DNA of 64,000 bases from Apiotrichum sp. Y4204 (GCA_025531455.1 JAMYHL010000006.1:372001-436000); one strand, 5' to 3'; positions 33,017 to 43,530 are shown, counted from the first letter of the stretch. The notes: generated by a model not told the origin, from the letters alone. Translations and numbers: made by a program.

Positions 33017-34848
33017 ATGCCTCCTCCAATGACACCAGCTTTCGCCTCTATCCCAAGTTAGTGTCGCAGGGGTCCTAACCTTCAATGAATAAATGCTGAA
33101 CCACAGACAACACCAACTCCAAATGGTGGAAGGATGCGGGTCTCCGCAAAAACATGCTCACGGTTGCCGTCCTCTGGACCAATGCTTGGACTTGGGGTGT
33201 GAGTTGATTACGATCCTCTGAACACAAGTGCTGATCTGTAGTATGACGGCACACTCCTGAACGCATTGCAGGCCATGCCGCAGTGGACATCGTACTTCAA
33301 CAACCCGTCAGGCGACGCTCTCGGTCTTATTGCCGCCATCTTCTACTTTCCGGCCATTGGCACGCCCTTCATCGGCTCGTACTTTGCCGACCGCTTCGGC
33401 CGCCGCGCCACACTGTTTGTGGCAGTCATGGTCTCTATTGCCGGTGCGCTCCTCAACACATTCACAAAGAACCGCGGCGGCCTCCTCGGCGGACGCGCAC
33501 TGATGGGAGCCGCGCTCGGCGTGCAGTCCACCATTGGTCCGCCTCTCATGCAGGAGATTTGTCATCCTGTAAGAAACCACGGGCCCTCAGTCTCTGACTT
33601 CAGCGTTTACGTGCACGCGCCTCGGCCCTCTGGTTCATCGCATACCAATTCGGCACGGTCATCGCCGCATGGCTCTGTTTCGGCACGCTGAGCTGGCAGA
33701 GCGAGTGAGTTACAAACTGCTGCCAGTCTAACGTATAGATGGGCCTGGCGCCTCCCTACCCTTCTCCAGGCCCTCGGCACAGGTATCCTTGCAGTGTTCA
33801 CGCTGTGCGGCGCCATGCCCGAGTCGCCGCGCTACCTGGTCTCGATTGGGAAGGAGGAGGAGGCGTGCCGCACGCTGGCGCAGCACCACGCAAACGGTGA
33901 CCTCGACGACCCGCTCGTGCAGTACGAGCTCGCGGAGATTAAGGATGGACTCGAGAAGGACGCGGGCTCGTCAGGATACCTCGCGCTCGTCAAGACGCCG
34001 GGCAACCGCCGTCGCATGCTCGTCCTCATCTTCATCGCCGTCTCGGGTCAGTGCTGCGGCAACGCCCTCGTCAGCTACTACGTACGTTGAACTACAGGAT
34101 GTTCATCGTCTCAGAGGTTCTGACATTTAGCTTGCGCCTATTCTCAAAACTGTCGGCATCACGTCGCCCCGCCAGGTGGCTGGCATTAACGGTGGCCTCG
34201 CCATTTTCAGTACGCTAAACTCCGCGTTCTCCGCCCAGTTTGTTGAGCGGTGGGGTCGCCGTCCACTGTGGCTTACGTGCATGTCGGGCGTGACTGTTAT
34301 CTTTATTATCATCACAGCGCTCTCCGGTTCTTATGCGACGACAGGCAACAAGGCGACTGGAATTGCCGTCATCCCGTGAGTCTTGAGGTGGAGTTATCGG
34401 AAGGGGCACTGAGACCCCAGAATGCTCTACCTCTTTTTCTTGTTCTACAACGCCGGCTGGATCGTCAACGGTGCCCTCTGTAAGTGCCCGAGAACATTGA
34501 AGGACCAAATTCTGACTTGCGTCAGACACGACCGAGATTCTCCCTTACGGTATCCGCACGAAGGCACTTTCCGTGTACGTCTTCTTCCAGACACTCGCGA
34601 TTGCGTTCAACCAGTACGTCAACCCCATCGGCCTCGAGAACATCCAATGGAAGTACTACATCGTTTTTGTCGTCCTCAACTTTATCTGGTTTGTCATCGC
34701 GTACTTCTTCCTCAAGGAGACTAAGGGATACACCCTCGAGGAGGTCACCCGCCTGTTTGATGGGGACCGCGCGGCGGACCACGTGGTCGAGGAGGCGCGG
34801 GATGTCCGGGATGACGACGTCCTCGATAAGAAAGATAGCAAGGCGTAG
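33017..34848 (+). CDS. MFS sugar transporter
   Basis: A twelve-helix sugar-porter carrier of the plasma membrane. Eight exons: 33017-33056, 33107-33198, 33242-33568, 33604-33703 extended to 33704, 33739-34081, 34131-34375, 34421-34479 and 34526-34848. Introns are 50, 43, 35, 34, 49, 45 and 46 nt. The product is 509 aa. Sugar-porter motifs are present: GSYFADRFGRRATLF between helices 2 and 3, ESPRYLVSIGK after helix 6, VERWGRRPLW between helices 8 and 9, and a C-terminal FFLKETKGYTLEEV. Helix 11 region TEILPYGIRTKALSVYVFFQ resembles fungal lactose-permease/disaccharide-type carriers rather than hexose carriers. Substrate unproven; the neighbouring GH51 enzyme suggests an arabinose-containing oligosaccharide (inference). 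Confidence 0.92.
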
Positions 34849-35165
34849 TTTTCTGGGCGTTTTGAAAAGGGTTGTAGTTAGTTGTTGCGGTTTGGGTTGT
34901 AGGATTGGCAGTAACTGTGGATCCAGTCTCCAGTGCTTCTAGTAACAAGCTTGCCTTATAGAATGTTTCTATTTAAAAGTATGTTTATGAGCCAGTGATT
35001 CCAGTTTGTTGAACCGATACTTGTGATTCGAGTCGTCTCCGAGGATCACGATTGGTAAGTCCCCGAGTAACAGCGACTCATGACCTGGGCATTCTATCCT
35101 GAAGGCATTCTGCTGAATTACATCTCCCACTACAGGTTTACGGAGTCTGAGTCTACTCAGAGATC
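34849..35165. other. Convergent 3' region, transporter and lysozyme
   Basis: Short non-coding stretch holding both 3' UTRs. An AT-rich segment at 34960-34985 may be a termination or polyadenylation region. Confidence 0.4.
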
Positions 35166-35981
35166 CTAAGTGCACTTGGGGAAGGCCTGCTTGTTGCTGG
35201 CCTTGGTAAAGAGGGCGACCTCGGCCTTGCGACGGCGAACAAGGCCGCTGAGCGTCTGACCGCCGGCCTTGACCCACTTGGGGAACTCCTCGCGGGCGAC
35301 CTTGTTTGGGTCCTCGCCGGCGTTGAGGCGCTTGAGGAGGCTCGATGAACCAAAGTTGCCGCAGCCGAGGTTGAAAGTGAACGAGGCGAGGGCAGCCCAC
35401 TGGTTGTCGTTGAGCTTGACCGAGCTCTTGAGCTTGCCGGCGTTGCAGTTGATGTAGGTCGGCATGTCGTCGTTCAGGAGCGAGGTCGCCGTCGCCTTGG
35501 TGAGGGGGAACTTGTACTTCTTCGTCACCTCGGCGCACCCCTTGCTCTTGCAGAGATGACCGTAGCCGACGGTGGGGAGGCCGATGGGGTCGGGAGCAGG
35601 GCGGGGCACAAAGCCCTCAAACTCCTTGACGAGCTCGATGCCGGCGTTGTTGAGCTTCTTGCAGTATCCGCCCCCGGTGGTGGGCGGCGGCTTGGTGCCG
35701 TCGCACTTTTTGATAAAGATGTTGTTGTGGCCGGTCTTGACGTAGTAGTCCGAGACGTAGCATCCGTCGCTGGTCTTGTCCCAGATCGAGTTGCCGCTTA
35801 CGCTCGTGCCGGTTGTCTGGCACTGGAGCTTGACGTCGTGGCCCTTGTTGTACACCTTCACGACTGGGTGGTTGGTACCCGGCCCAGAGCGACAGTTGAC
35901 CCTGTCAGCCTTGATAGGGTAGGCGCTGGCGAGGGGCGCGGCGAGCGCGAGGATCACGGTGGCGGCGGAAGTAAAGAGCAT
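35166..35981 (-). CDS. Secreted GH24 (T4-type) lysozyme with N-terminal SH3b domain
   Basis: Predicted to cleave the MurNAc-GlcNAc bond of bacterial peptidoglycan outside the cell. Intronless, 271 aa. Residues 1-20 are a signal peptide (ending PLASA). Residues about 21-84 look like a bacterial SH3_3 domain (ADRVNCRSGPGTNHPVV and WDKTSDGCYVSDYYVKTG). A short KPPPTTGGG linker leads to the GH24 domain (about 107-270). The catalytic triad is Glu122, Asp131 and Thr137, spaced exactly as E11-D20-T26 of T4 lysozyme, followed by VGYGH. The family hallmark NLGCGNFGSSSLLKRLNAG comes later. Extra cysteines suggest adaptation to secretion. Lysozymes of this type in fungi are thought to derive from bacteria or phage. 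A TATA box lies 111 bp upstream. Confidence 0.93.
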   Translation of the reverse strand: MLFTSAATVILALAAPLASAYPIKADRVNCRSGPGTNHPVVKVYNKGHDVKLQCQTTGTSVSGNSIWDKTSDGCYVSDYYVKTGHNNIFIKKCDGTKPPPTTGGGYCKKLNNAGIELVKEFEGFVPRPAPDPIGLPTVGYGHLCKSKGCAEVTKKYKFPLTKATATSLLNDDMPTYINCNAGKLKSSVKLNDNQWAALASFTFNLGCGNFGSSSLLKRLNAGEDPNKVAREEFPKWVKAGGQTLSGLVRRRKAEVALFTKASNKQAFPKCT

Positions 35982-36091
35982 GGCTGCTGAAAGCTATGGG
36001 TCGCTTGGTGCTGTGGAGAGAAGGATGGCGATGAAACAAGAGAGCAGGCGGTTGTTGCTGATGGAGATAGATTCGTGCATCTCGGAGGCCC

Positions 36092-36099
36092 TTATATAT
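36092..36099 (-). promoter_or_regulatory. TATA box of the lysozyme gene
   Basis: ATATATAA on the minus strand, 111 bp upstream of the ATG at 35981. Confidence 0.6.
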
Positions 36100-37852
36100 G
36101 TGCATCTGTGCTTCCCGGAGAAGACATTGGGAGTTCAGGTTGATTGTCTGTACTGTACGTTGAGTCCCCACTACATGACGTCTCCCAGGCCAGAAGGCTG
36201 CGCCAATCTCAAGTGATGACTCTGAGTGAACTCACCACAAATTGCCAGGCTGACCTCGTCCTTGACACAATGAATGCGTTAGATCAGGACAGTATAGTGG
36301 GTTCCGATGGATCACCACACTCGCGCCGGAACGTGTTTGAGCACTGCATCAGCGTCGGCTTGCAACACGCGGACCGATGGATTAGCGTCTTGTACAAAGA
36401 GCGAGCTAGTTAGTATCCACGCGTGTCCCATACATTGACAGTGGACTAACAATAGACTTTTGGCTTCTGCTGGTCTGATCATTCATTGCTAGACGCGATC
36501 TAGGTCTTCCGGGCCACAAACAGAGTTGCGGGGCCGAGGTTACGGATGTCTGTGACGTGCAAGTAATGGTGTTTGAGGTGAATCCGCCGGCAGTTAGCTC
36601 GCCGGCAGTTACTGCAGCTCGCGATGTTCCGCGTATCGATGGACGCGTCCCGTGCGTCTGGACACATAATCTCAGGATGAGTTTCCAGAGCTCCGACTGT
36701 TGAAACGTCGAGGCGGTGCTGAGCAGTGCAGTTTCTGGAACTTCTCAAACGCATCGAACAGATAATGGTGACAGGGGTATCAGTAAAGAAAACGGTTAGG
36801 GCACAACCCATGCATAGCGGGACTCATTATCTTCCAGCGGAATGAATCGTGTGGCGCTGGATTTCTGCCAGTCCCACGGAGTTCGCTTTGCTGTTCGGCA
36901 CATCTATCAGATTCATCGAGGTAAAGACCGTGCGAAACGGAGTCGTCATCCGCAAGCCAGTACCCAGATCTGTTCCATAGGATAAGCAGCAGTATCAGGT
37001 CCTGTACCGCGTGTTTACTTCTGGGATTATGGGTTAAGTACGCGATGGACAACTGTCCTGAATCCGGTGTTAGGAATAGCGCATTCCAGCGGAATGGAAA
37101 CGTCTCTTGTCGCGTCTAGCGCGTCTAGTGCGTGCGCTTAATTGTTCTTCGGGATCGTATCTTCATCACGTGCGTCGCGTTTCGTCGCGTTCTCTGCACA
37201 CTGCGCGGCCCCCCACATCTTTCCCAAAGTCCACACTTCAATACTTCGGTCTGTTCGTCACGCCGTCAGCTGCCAGACATCCATCGGAAGCCTGCAATTA
37301 TCACAAATCCTATTCCCATCGATGGTGATGGAAGAGTGAAACGCTAAAATCCCTGGGTCCTGTACCGCATCTCACGCCGAAACGTACCTGCAATTGACCC
37401 AACCTAGTCATCTCTGATGACGCATGAATCCGTCACTCTCATCTTGAACGCCATGATACACAACAACACAACCTTGGGATGTTATTTTGCTCTCACAGCT
37501 CATTGCTCACTTACCGTCGATCCGCTCATTCCCCACGGGATTCACTGCCTTGGGATTGTGGGGCACTCTTTGTTTGGCGCAAAGCTATTCCTGGGAAACG
37601 ATGTGGACTCCGCGAGCGGAGCGGCAAAACTCCAAGATGTTCCAACGGCGAACGTGTCGAGCACCACATGTTTCGTGGATCGCCTCAAGAGTGGGTTCAC
37701 GAGTTGGTGATCAATCCTCGCAAGCCATACTAACCATTCCAACCATTCCCTAACCCGAACACCACCTCGACTTGGACCTCATACGGTAAAGTGTCGTTTC
37801 TAGAGCTTGAGTCACCCCCAAGTTTCTTCATCACTACCTCTCGTCGCGATGA

Positions 37853-37860
37853 TATATAAA
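37853..37860 (+). promoter_or_regulatory. TATA box of the M15 peptidase gene
   Basis: TATATAAA, 63 bp upstream of the ATG at 37923. Confidence 0.7.
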
Positions 37861-37922
37861 CCCCACGACCACGACACTTCGAGCTCTCCACCAACCCACA
37901 ACAGTCCACACAATAGTTCACA

Positions 37923-39371
37923 ATGCGCCTTGCTCTTATCCAGATTCTCCCTCTCCTCGTTCCCCTCGCCCTCGCGCTCCCCACTGAGCCGGGCACTCTC
38001 GAGGCCCGTGATGTGAGTAGCTCAATATCGTATAGGCTGACAGTAGGCCGACCTGATCGGTTCCCTCGGAGCCCGCGAGATCAACGGCGAGCTCGATCTC
38101 GTGAACCGCGCCGCTGAGGACTTTGAGGAGCGCAGCGTAAGTTTTCTAGACCCTACTTGGCTGACAGCGAGTACGAGCTTGATGAGCGTGACTTTGAGTT
38201 TGAGGAGCGTGACTTTGAACTGGACGAACGCGACTTTGAGGGAGAGCTAGACGAACGCGACTTTGACGCTGAGCTTGAGGAGCGTGACTTCGAGGCTGAG
38301 CTCGATGAGCGCGATTTCGGAGTTGAGCTCGATGAGCGCGACTTCGATGCTGAGCTCGATAAGCGCGACTTCGATGCTGAGCTCGATGAGCGTGACTTTG
38401 ACGCGGAGCTTGAGGAGCGTGACTTCGACGCGGAGCTTGAGGAGCGCGACTTTGAACTCGACGAACGCGACTTTGAGCTCGAAGAGCGCGACGACTCGTC
38501 GCACCAGCTCGCCCGCCGCGCCGCTCTCCCCGGCGCGCAGGTGACCGCCGCGTCCGGCCCCGGACCCATTAAGGGTCTGCAGTACCTGCTCGTGAACGCG
38601 GGGCAGAAGATCGACATTGACGGCAAGATTGGCCCCAAGACCAAGGCGGCGGTCATTGCCGTGCAGAAGGCGAAGAAGCTCAACCCCGACGGCATTGCGG
38701 GGCCCGCGACCCTCGGCGCGCTCGTGTCCGTCGTCAAGACCGGGTCGAGCGGCAACGTCGTCAAAGCTGTCCAGGCGCTCGTCGGCGTCGCTGCCGATGG
38801 CAAGTTTGGCCCCGGGACGAAGGCAGCCGTCGTCGCGTTCCAGGGTAAGCACGGCCTCGCCAAGGATGGAGTTGTCGGCCCGGCCACCTGGGCGAAGCTC
38901 TTCGGCGGCGGTGGCGGCGGCACCAAGCCTCCTCCTCCCTCCAACGGCGATGCGTGCGCCAACGTCAAGGCAGGTGTGGGAATTGGGGACACGGTCGTTG
39001 CCGCAAGCAACATCCGCGTCAACAAGTGTGTCGCCGCTAGGGTCAAGCAGATGGTCGCCGACGCCGCCAAGGCCAAGGTCACCCTCCGTGCCAACTCGTC
39101 GTGGCGTGACCCCAGCCAGCAGATTGCGCTCCGCAAACAGAACTGCGGCACGAGCCACTACGCCATCTACCAGAAGCCGTCGAGCCAGTGCCGCCCACCG
39201 ACTGCCATCCCAGGCACGTCGCGTCACGAGCGCGGCCTCGCGATCGACTTTTCCAACTGCCAGGTCGGCACGCCCGTGTACAAATGGCTCAAGAACAATG
39301 CGCACAAGTACCACTTCAAGAACCTCATTACCGGCGAGGAGTCGTGGCATTGGAGCTGGGACGGCCTCTAA
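37923..39371 (+). CDS. Secreted peptidoglycan-binding M15 (VanY/D-Ala-D-Ala carboxypeptidase-type) peptidase
   Basis: Predicted zinc peptidase acting on bacterial cell-wall peptides. Exons 37923-38012, 38047-38136 and 38172-39371, introns 34 and 35 nt, give 459 aa. The second 3' splice site skips an AG only 2 nt past the CTGAC branch site; the next AG restores frame. Signal peptide at residues 1-19. Residues about 50-170 are an acidic propeptide of about 13 tandem ELDERDF/DAELEERDF units, ending at ARR (175-176), a likely Kex2 cut. Two PG_binding_1 domains follow (about 190-245 and 250-303, each with DGKxGPxTKAAV), then a GGGGGGTKPPPP linker. The M15 domain (about 318-459) shows SRHERGLAID (Zn ligands His412, Asp419) and ESWHWSW (His453). 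A bacterial-type enzyme dressed with a fungal secretion leader; divergent from the GH24 lysozyme. Confidence 0.9.
38172..38500 (+). repeat. Coding minisatellite, 21-27 bp units
   Basis: Tandem units of 27 bp (9 aa, DAELDERDF type) flanked by 21-bp (7 aa, ELDERDF) units. Conserved GAGCGCGACTT/GAGCGTGACTT cores encode E-R-D-F. About thirteen units, in frame throughout, with synonymous differences between copies. Confidence 0.85.
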
Positions 39372-39934
39372 GCGCTGGCGTTGCTGGCGCTGGGTTCAAG
39401 TTCCAGATGACGCGATGAGGCGCAGAGGATCTAAGAATGATGACGAGCAGCAGAGTCCAGAAGTGTATAAAATCCGTAATAAACAAATATTCGAGCAAGA
39501 TGAGATTGTCTGTGTGTTACCTTTTTGCTGTGCTCTGGCGGAGACTAGTGGGGACCTTCCAAACATGTGCCCCAGCCAGCATACCAGGAAGCGCCTGCGT
39601 GCCCAACTTGTGTTCCGTATGTGACTCGGCGCATCAAACATCTCTGTTAATCTCCGTCGTCCCAAATGGCATACCGCGGGGTGGCGTCCAAGTCTGGGCT
39701 GTGTGTCAGATCGCTGTTGGCATTCCAGCATTCCGAGCGCCTTTGGACATCATGAGAACGCACGGCGCACAGATGGCACAGTCCATACCACTGTCATCAA
39801 GAGTAGAGCACACGAGCAAAGCGGAGAATCACACGAGCTAACTGCTGAACGCTGCCTTCATAACAGCTAGTCACGATCTCGGTCCATCACATCTTCCCAC
39901 CCCTTGACATTACAACCCCAACATCATCGCCACC
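39372..39934. other. Intergenic
   Basis: No gene seen. AT-rich sequence at 39470-39500 just past the M15 stop is a probable 3' end region. Confidence 0.4.
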
Positions 39935-41228
39935 ATGCACGCCGAGGCTGGCGCCGCCCTCCTCTTCCTCATCCTGTACACCATGCTGATGTGCTGGATG
40001 CTCTTCATGTTCCATACCCGCCGCTATCTCTGGAGCTCGCGCTGGGTCGTCCTCCTTCTTCATGCAATCATTCGCGTCATTGCCAGCGTACGTCGATACA
40101 GATGATTGAGACTGACGCGGTAGGGCTTGATGATCGGCTTTGCCTACAAGGGATGGAGAAACCGGTCCCTTGCGCTCGCCGCCCAGATCATGTCCGCCGA
40201 GGGATACTTTGGTATTGTGAGTGGTTGTGGTTCAAAGTCTTACTCTAGGCCATTGCCTGCTACTACTGCCTACGCCACTTCGACCACGTCCACTTCGGCA
40301 AGTCGGTGCTCGGGTACCGCGGTTCCTCGCCCGAGTGGACCGGCAGGCGTGGCCTGCGCCGCCTCGGCGAAGTGCTCGCCCTTGTCCCGATGTTTCTTCC
40401 CTGGCGCTACCTCCGCGAGCAACTGAGCATCATCGAGTCATGGCTGCTCTGCGCAAAGTGAGTAATGTGGCAGTAACACGCTAGATTAACATACCAGCGT
40501 CTTAATTATCGTCGGCGCCGCTCTACTAGGCGTCGCTTCTGCGAATCCCTTCGCGCTCCTGCACCCGTCCTTCCAATACAAGCTCAGGCTCATCAAAGGA
40601 CTGCGCGGGACCGGCCAAGCGATGCTTGTGCTCTTCTCGCTCATGCTGTGTGGCTACGTCGCGATTGCAGCGGTTAAAATGCGCCGGAAGCGCTCCTGGG
40701 CACACCGACAGAAACGCAGTATGGCAGGCGCCACGCTTGCGCTATACGGCATAGTCGGGATCCTCATGATCCCGCGCTCGTGCTGGGGTCTCGTACAGGC
40801 GGTTGTTTGGAAGGTGAGTGCATGTGAGATATCGCGCTGACGTGAAGTATATGCTGGTGAACCCTGCAAACTTTACCCGCGAGGGCACGCAACCGCGCTT
40901 CCTCGCCATTGACTATTGTCTGAGCACTGTCCCCGAGCTGCTGTCGTGAGTGTAATCAGTAACACATCAGGAAGGGTTAACGCCCAGCTCGATTGCACTC
41001 AACGCATCGTGGTGGACATGGCACGCGGAATGCGCGCCGCACTCCCCCGGCGTCCCCTCCGACGAGATATCGTTTGCTGACGCACACGCCAACGGCAACG
41101 GCAACAGCCACATTGACGACGGAGCTAACGGCAGCTTCCACCCAGACAACAGCGTCGTGCATACCGAAAAGGTCGCCCAGCCGACCACTTACGGCCAGTC
41201 GCCCATGGTGAAACCTGCTGCGGTATGA
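39935..41228 (+). CDS. Multi-pass (about seven-TM) membrane protein, fungal DUF7702-like
   Basis: Six exons: 39935-40087, 40124-40216, 40249-40457, 40498-40813, 40848-40945 and 40988-41228. Introns are 36, 32, 40, 34 and 42 nt. The product is 369 aa. Hydrophobic segments follow one another: residues about 7-27, 36-60, 70-95, 115-135, 150-172, 190-215, 230-262 and a short one near 283-300. The topology suggests a seven-helix receptor-like or transporter-like protein. The cytosolic-looking C-terminal tail (about 310-369) is hydrophilic with an Asn/Gly/His-rich stretch. The overall pattern recalls the uncharacterised fungal DUF7702/RTA1-like groups, but I assign that only tentatively. Exon joins are all in frame, so the gene is real. 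Function unknown. Confidence 0.8.
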
Positions 41229-41695
41229 GCACATCGCGGATCTGATACCTTGTTCCCAGGCGGTAGAGATGCGGAATGAACGAAGTGACGAGGAGAATGG
41301 TCGTGAGAATGCATATCTGTTGTCTCGCTCTTGACCATTGGTAGTAGAGCCTCGATGTGCTCAATGTAAGACGGTCAGCCGGGTTGCATTTGTTGGTGAA
41401 TTGATGTTTATGCACAACACCATGCGCCGCTCTCGCGAGATTCACGAGTTAAGAACCTTCGGGCATGCGGGCATGTAGCAAAACAATCTGCAAGCAAACC
41501 TCGGCGTTCGACGGGAGATAACCGCGTTGCTCCATGTGACGTCGCGCGCCGAGACGCCGCCGGCTACGACCGGCCCATGCATCATCCAGACGAAGTCCAG
41601 GTGGCGTCGAACATAAACAGCAACAAGCGTCCAACGCTCGCGGTGCGACCTGTTCCCTCCTTACATTTACCCTACATCCATCCCAGCTTCCCAGA
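41229..41695. other. Intergenic
   Basis: No gene seen; 3' UTR of the membrane protein and promoter of the DUF2804 gene. Confidence 0.4.
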
Positions 41696-42694
41696 ATGCC
41701 CGAGATCACATCCGAAGTGGCGATCGCGCGCCCGGGCGGCCTCCTCGCGCAGGACGCGGTAGGATGGTCGCGGCGCCCGCTGCAGACCTCGCACGAGCTC
41801 CCGCACGGCGTGTACTATGGCTGGCGGACGAAGAAGTGGGAGTACTGGGGTATGGTGAGCCCCGACATTGTACTGGGCCTCACACTCGTGGATCTCGACT
41901 ACGCCTCCGCCCTCCAGATATACCTCCACGACCGCAAGACGGGCGAGACGGTCGAGTACGAGCCGAACCAGGTCCTTGCAGGGCGCAAGCTCTCCCTCCC
42001 CACTGGCCTGCCGCCATTCACGGCCTCCGGCGAGATTGGCGACACATCCATTTCGTGCGAGGACGAAAACGATTCTAGCACGATAATCAAGTTTGCCTCG
42101 CCGCGCGCGTCTGGCGAGCTCCGCGTCGAGACGCGCGGCGAGTCGCTCAACGTCCTCGTTCCCTGGTCCGACACGCGGTTCCAGTACACCCAGAAGGCGC
42201 CGGCACTCCCAGTCACCGGATGGGTGAGCATGGACGGGCGCAAGATTGAGGTTGGCGACGACGCGTGGGCGGTGCTTGACCGCGGGCGCGGGCGCTGGCC
42301 GTACATGAACAAATGGAACTGGGCGGCGGGATCCGGGTTGAATCCCGACGGCGTGCGAGTCGGACTCTCGGTCGGCGCAGGGTGGACGGACGGTACGGGG
42401 ACGACGGAGAACTCACTCGTGGTCGACGGCGTACTTGATGCCTGCCGTGAGGAGATCAAGTGGACGTACGACGTGGCGGACCCCGAGAATCCTTGGGTCC
42501 TCAAGGCGGACTGGATTGAGGCGACCATCACGCCCTTCCATGTGCGCAATGCCGCGACGAACATGATTGCGGTCGCGAGCGCCACGATCCAGGTGTTTGG
42601 TGCGTGGTCTGGCTGGGCGCTTCTCTCCGATGGGCGGCGTATCAGCCTCGACGGGCTTACTGGGTGGGCGGAGGAGGCGAACCAGCGGTTCTAG
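41696..42694 (+). CDS. DUF2804 family protein
   Basis: A single exon of 332 aa spanning a whole DUF2804 domain. Signature segments are HGVYYGWRTKKWEYWG near the N-terminus, the central VLDRGRGRWPYMNKWNWAAGSG, and a C-terminal DWIEATITPFHVRNAA. Members occur in bacteria and fungi, and no biochemical role is established that I know of; a lipocalin-like beta-barrel related to hydroxysteroid-type folds has been suggested for relatives, which I cannot test here. No signal peptide or membrane segment. Intronless while adjacent genes have many introns, which could reflect acquisition from bacteria or simple intron absence. Confidence 0.85.
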   Translation: MPEITSEVAIARPGGLLAQDAVGWSRRPLQTSHELPHGVYYGWRTKKWEYWGMVSPDIVLGLTLVDLDYASALQIYLHDRKTGETVEYEPNQVLAGRKLSLPTGLPPFTASGEIGDTSISCEDENDSSTIIKFASPRASGELRVETRGESLNVLVPWSDTRFQYTQKAPALPVTGWVSMDGRKIEVGDDAWAVLDRGRGRWPYMNKWNWAAGSGLNPDGVRVGLSVGAGWTDGTGTTENSLVVDGVLDACREEIKWTYDVADPENPWVLKADWIEATITPFHVRNAATNMIAVASATIQVFGAWSGWALLSDGRRISLDGLTGWAEEANQRF

Positions 42695-43530
42695 GGGAAG
42701 TGAAGAGACACTTGGGATAAATAGTTGGTTTGTTGATATTTTACTTCGATGGTATCTGTTGCGTCCTCCTCTCAGCCTGACGCGCTGCCTGACAATAGCT
42801 GTCTTACTGCAGCGTAGTGCGGTTACCCAAACTCACCATTGCAGAGCTACTAGAGCACTGATGAAAAGTCTCGTTGAGCAAACAAGTCTGATCAGTTGCC
42901 TATGGCAGCTCGCACATTCATTTCGGTAACAGTTGCACCTGCAAAACAACAACACCGTTCGGCGTGCCCTTGCAAACGACGCTGACTTCTCCTGTGACAC
43001 TATGATACTTGTAGCTCTTTTCTTCCGATAATCGCGTTTGTACTACGAATTTACATCTATGTAGCTCATGGGTTGGGCTGCCCGCTCATGGTTGTCGCAA
43101 CCTTTGGGCGGTGCGACACTCTGAACAAGGCAGTTTCGGCGGATGACTTCGGCACGTATTCAGAACTTTGCTGACTTGCGCGGTTCTAAGCCCCAAAGTC
43201 GGTTGCGTACAACTGGACAAATGCTAAAGAGGTAAACTACGTACAACCTGCCCCGCCGTCGCGGGCCTCTACAATAATACGATTCGTTCCTACAATCAAT
43301 GTATAAGCTCAGATCATTGGGAAGCAGCGGGTTATCGCCACTATCGACGCCGAGATCAATCTGCTGCCGCTGATTCGGGCCGCTCGAAGATCGTCTTGGA
43401 GATCCCAGCTCCACAATTAGCCGATCCTTCTATCCTCATTCTCTCGTCCGCAGCATAGCCACTGGAAGTGGGAGCCACTAGCTCGCCCACGTTGCCTCAT
43501 CCCTATCGGCACCGCGCCTGGTTCCATTTC
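42695..43530. other. Convergent spacer, DUF2804 and POLD4
   Basis: No supported gene. Relatively AT-rich with no repeats noted. Confidence 0.4.

Larger units (their letters stand above)
35982..37922. other. Divergent spacer between lysozyme and M15 peptidase genes
   Basis: No supported gene in 1.9 kb. It holds TATA boxes facing outward for both peptidoglycan-hydrolase genes, at 36092-36099 (minus) and 37853-37860 (plus). Confidence 0.5.

Noticed and set aside
38153..39151. Ser/Lys-rich 332-aa minus-strand ORF
   Set aside because: Antisense shadow of the M15 gene; the SKSRSSS repeat is the complement of the ERDF-coding minisatellite.
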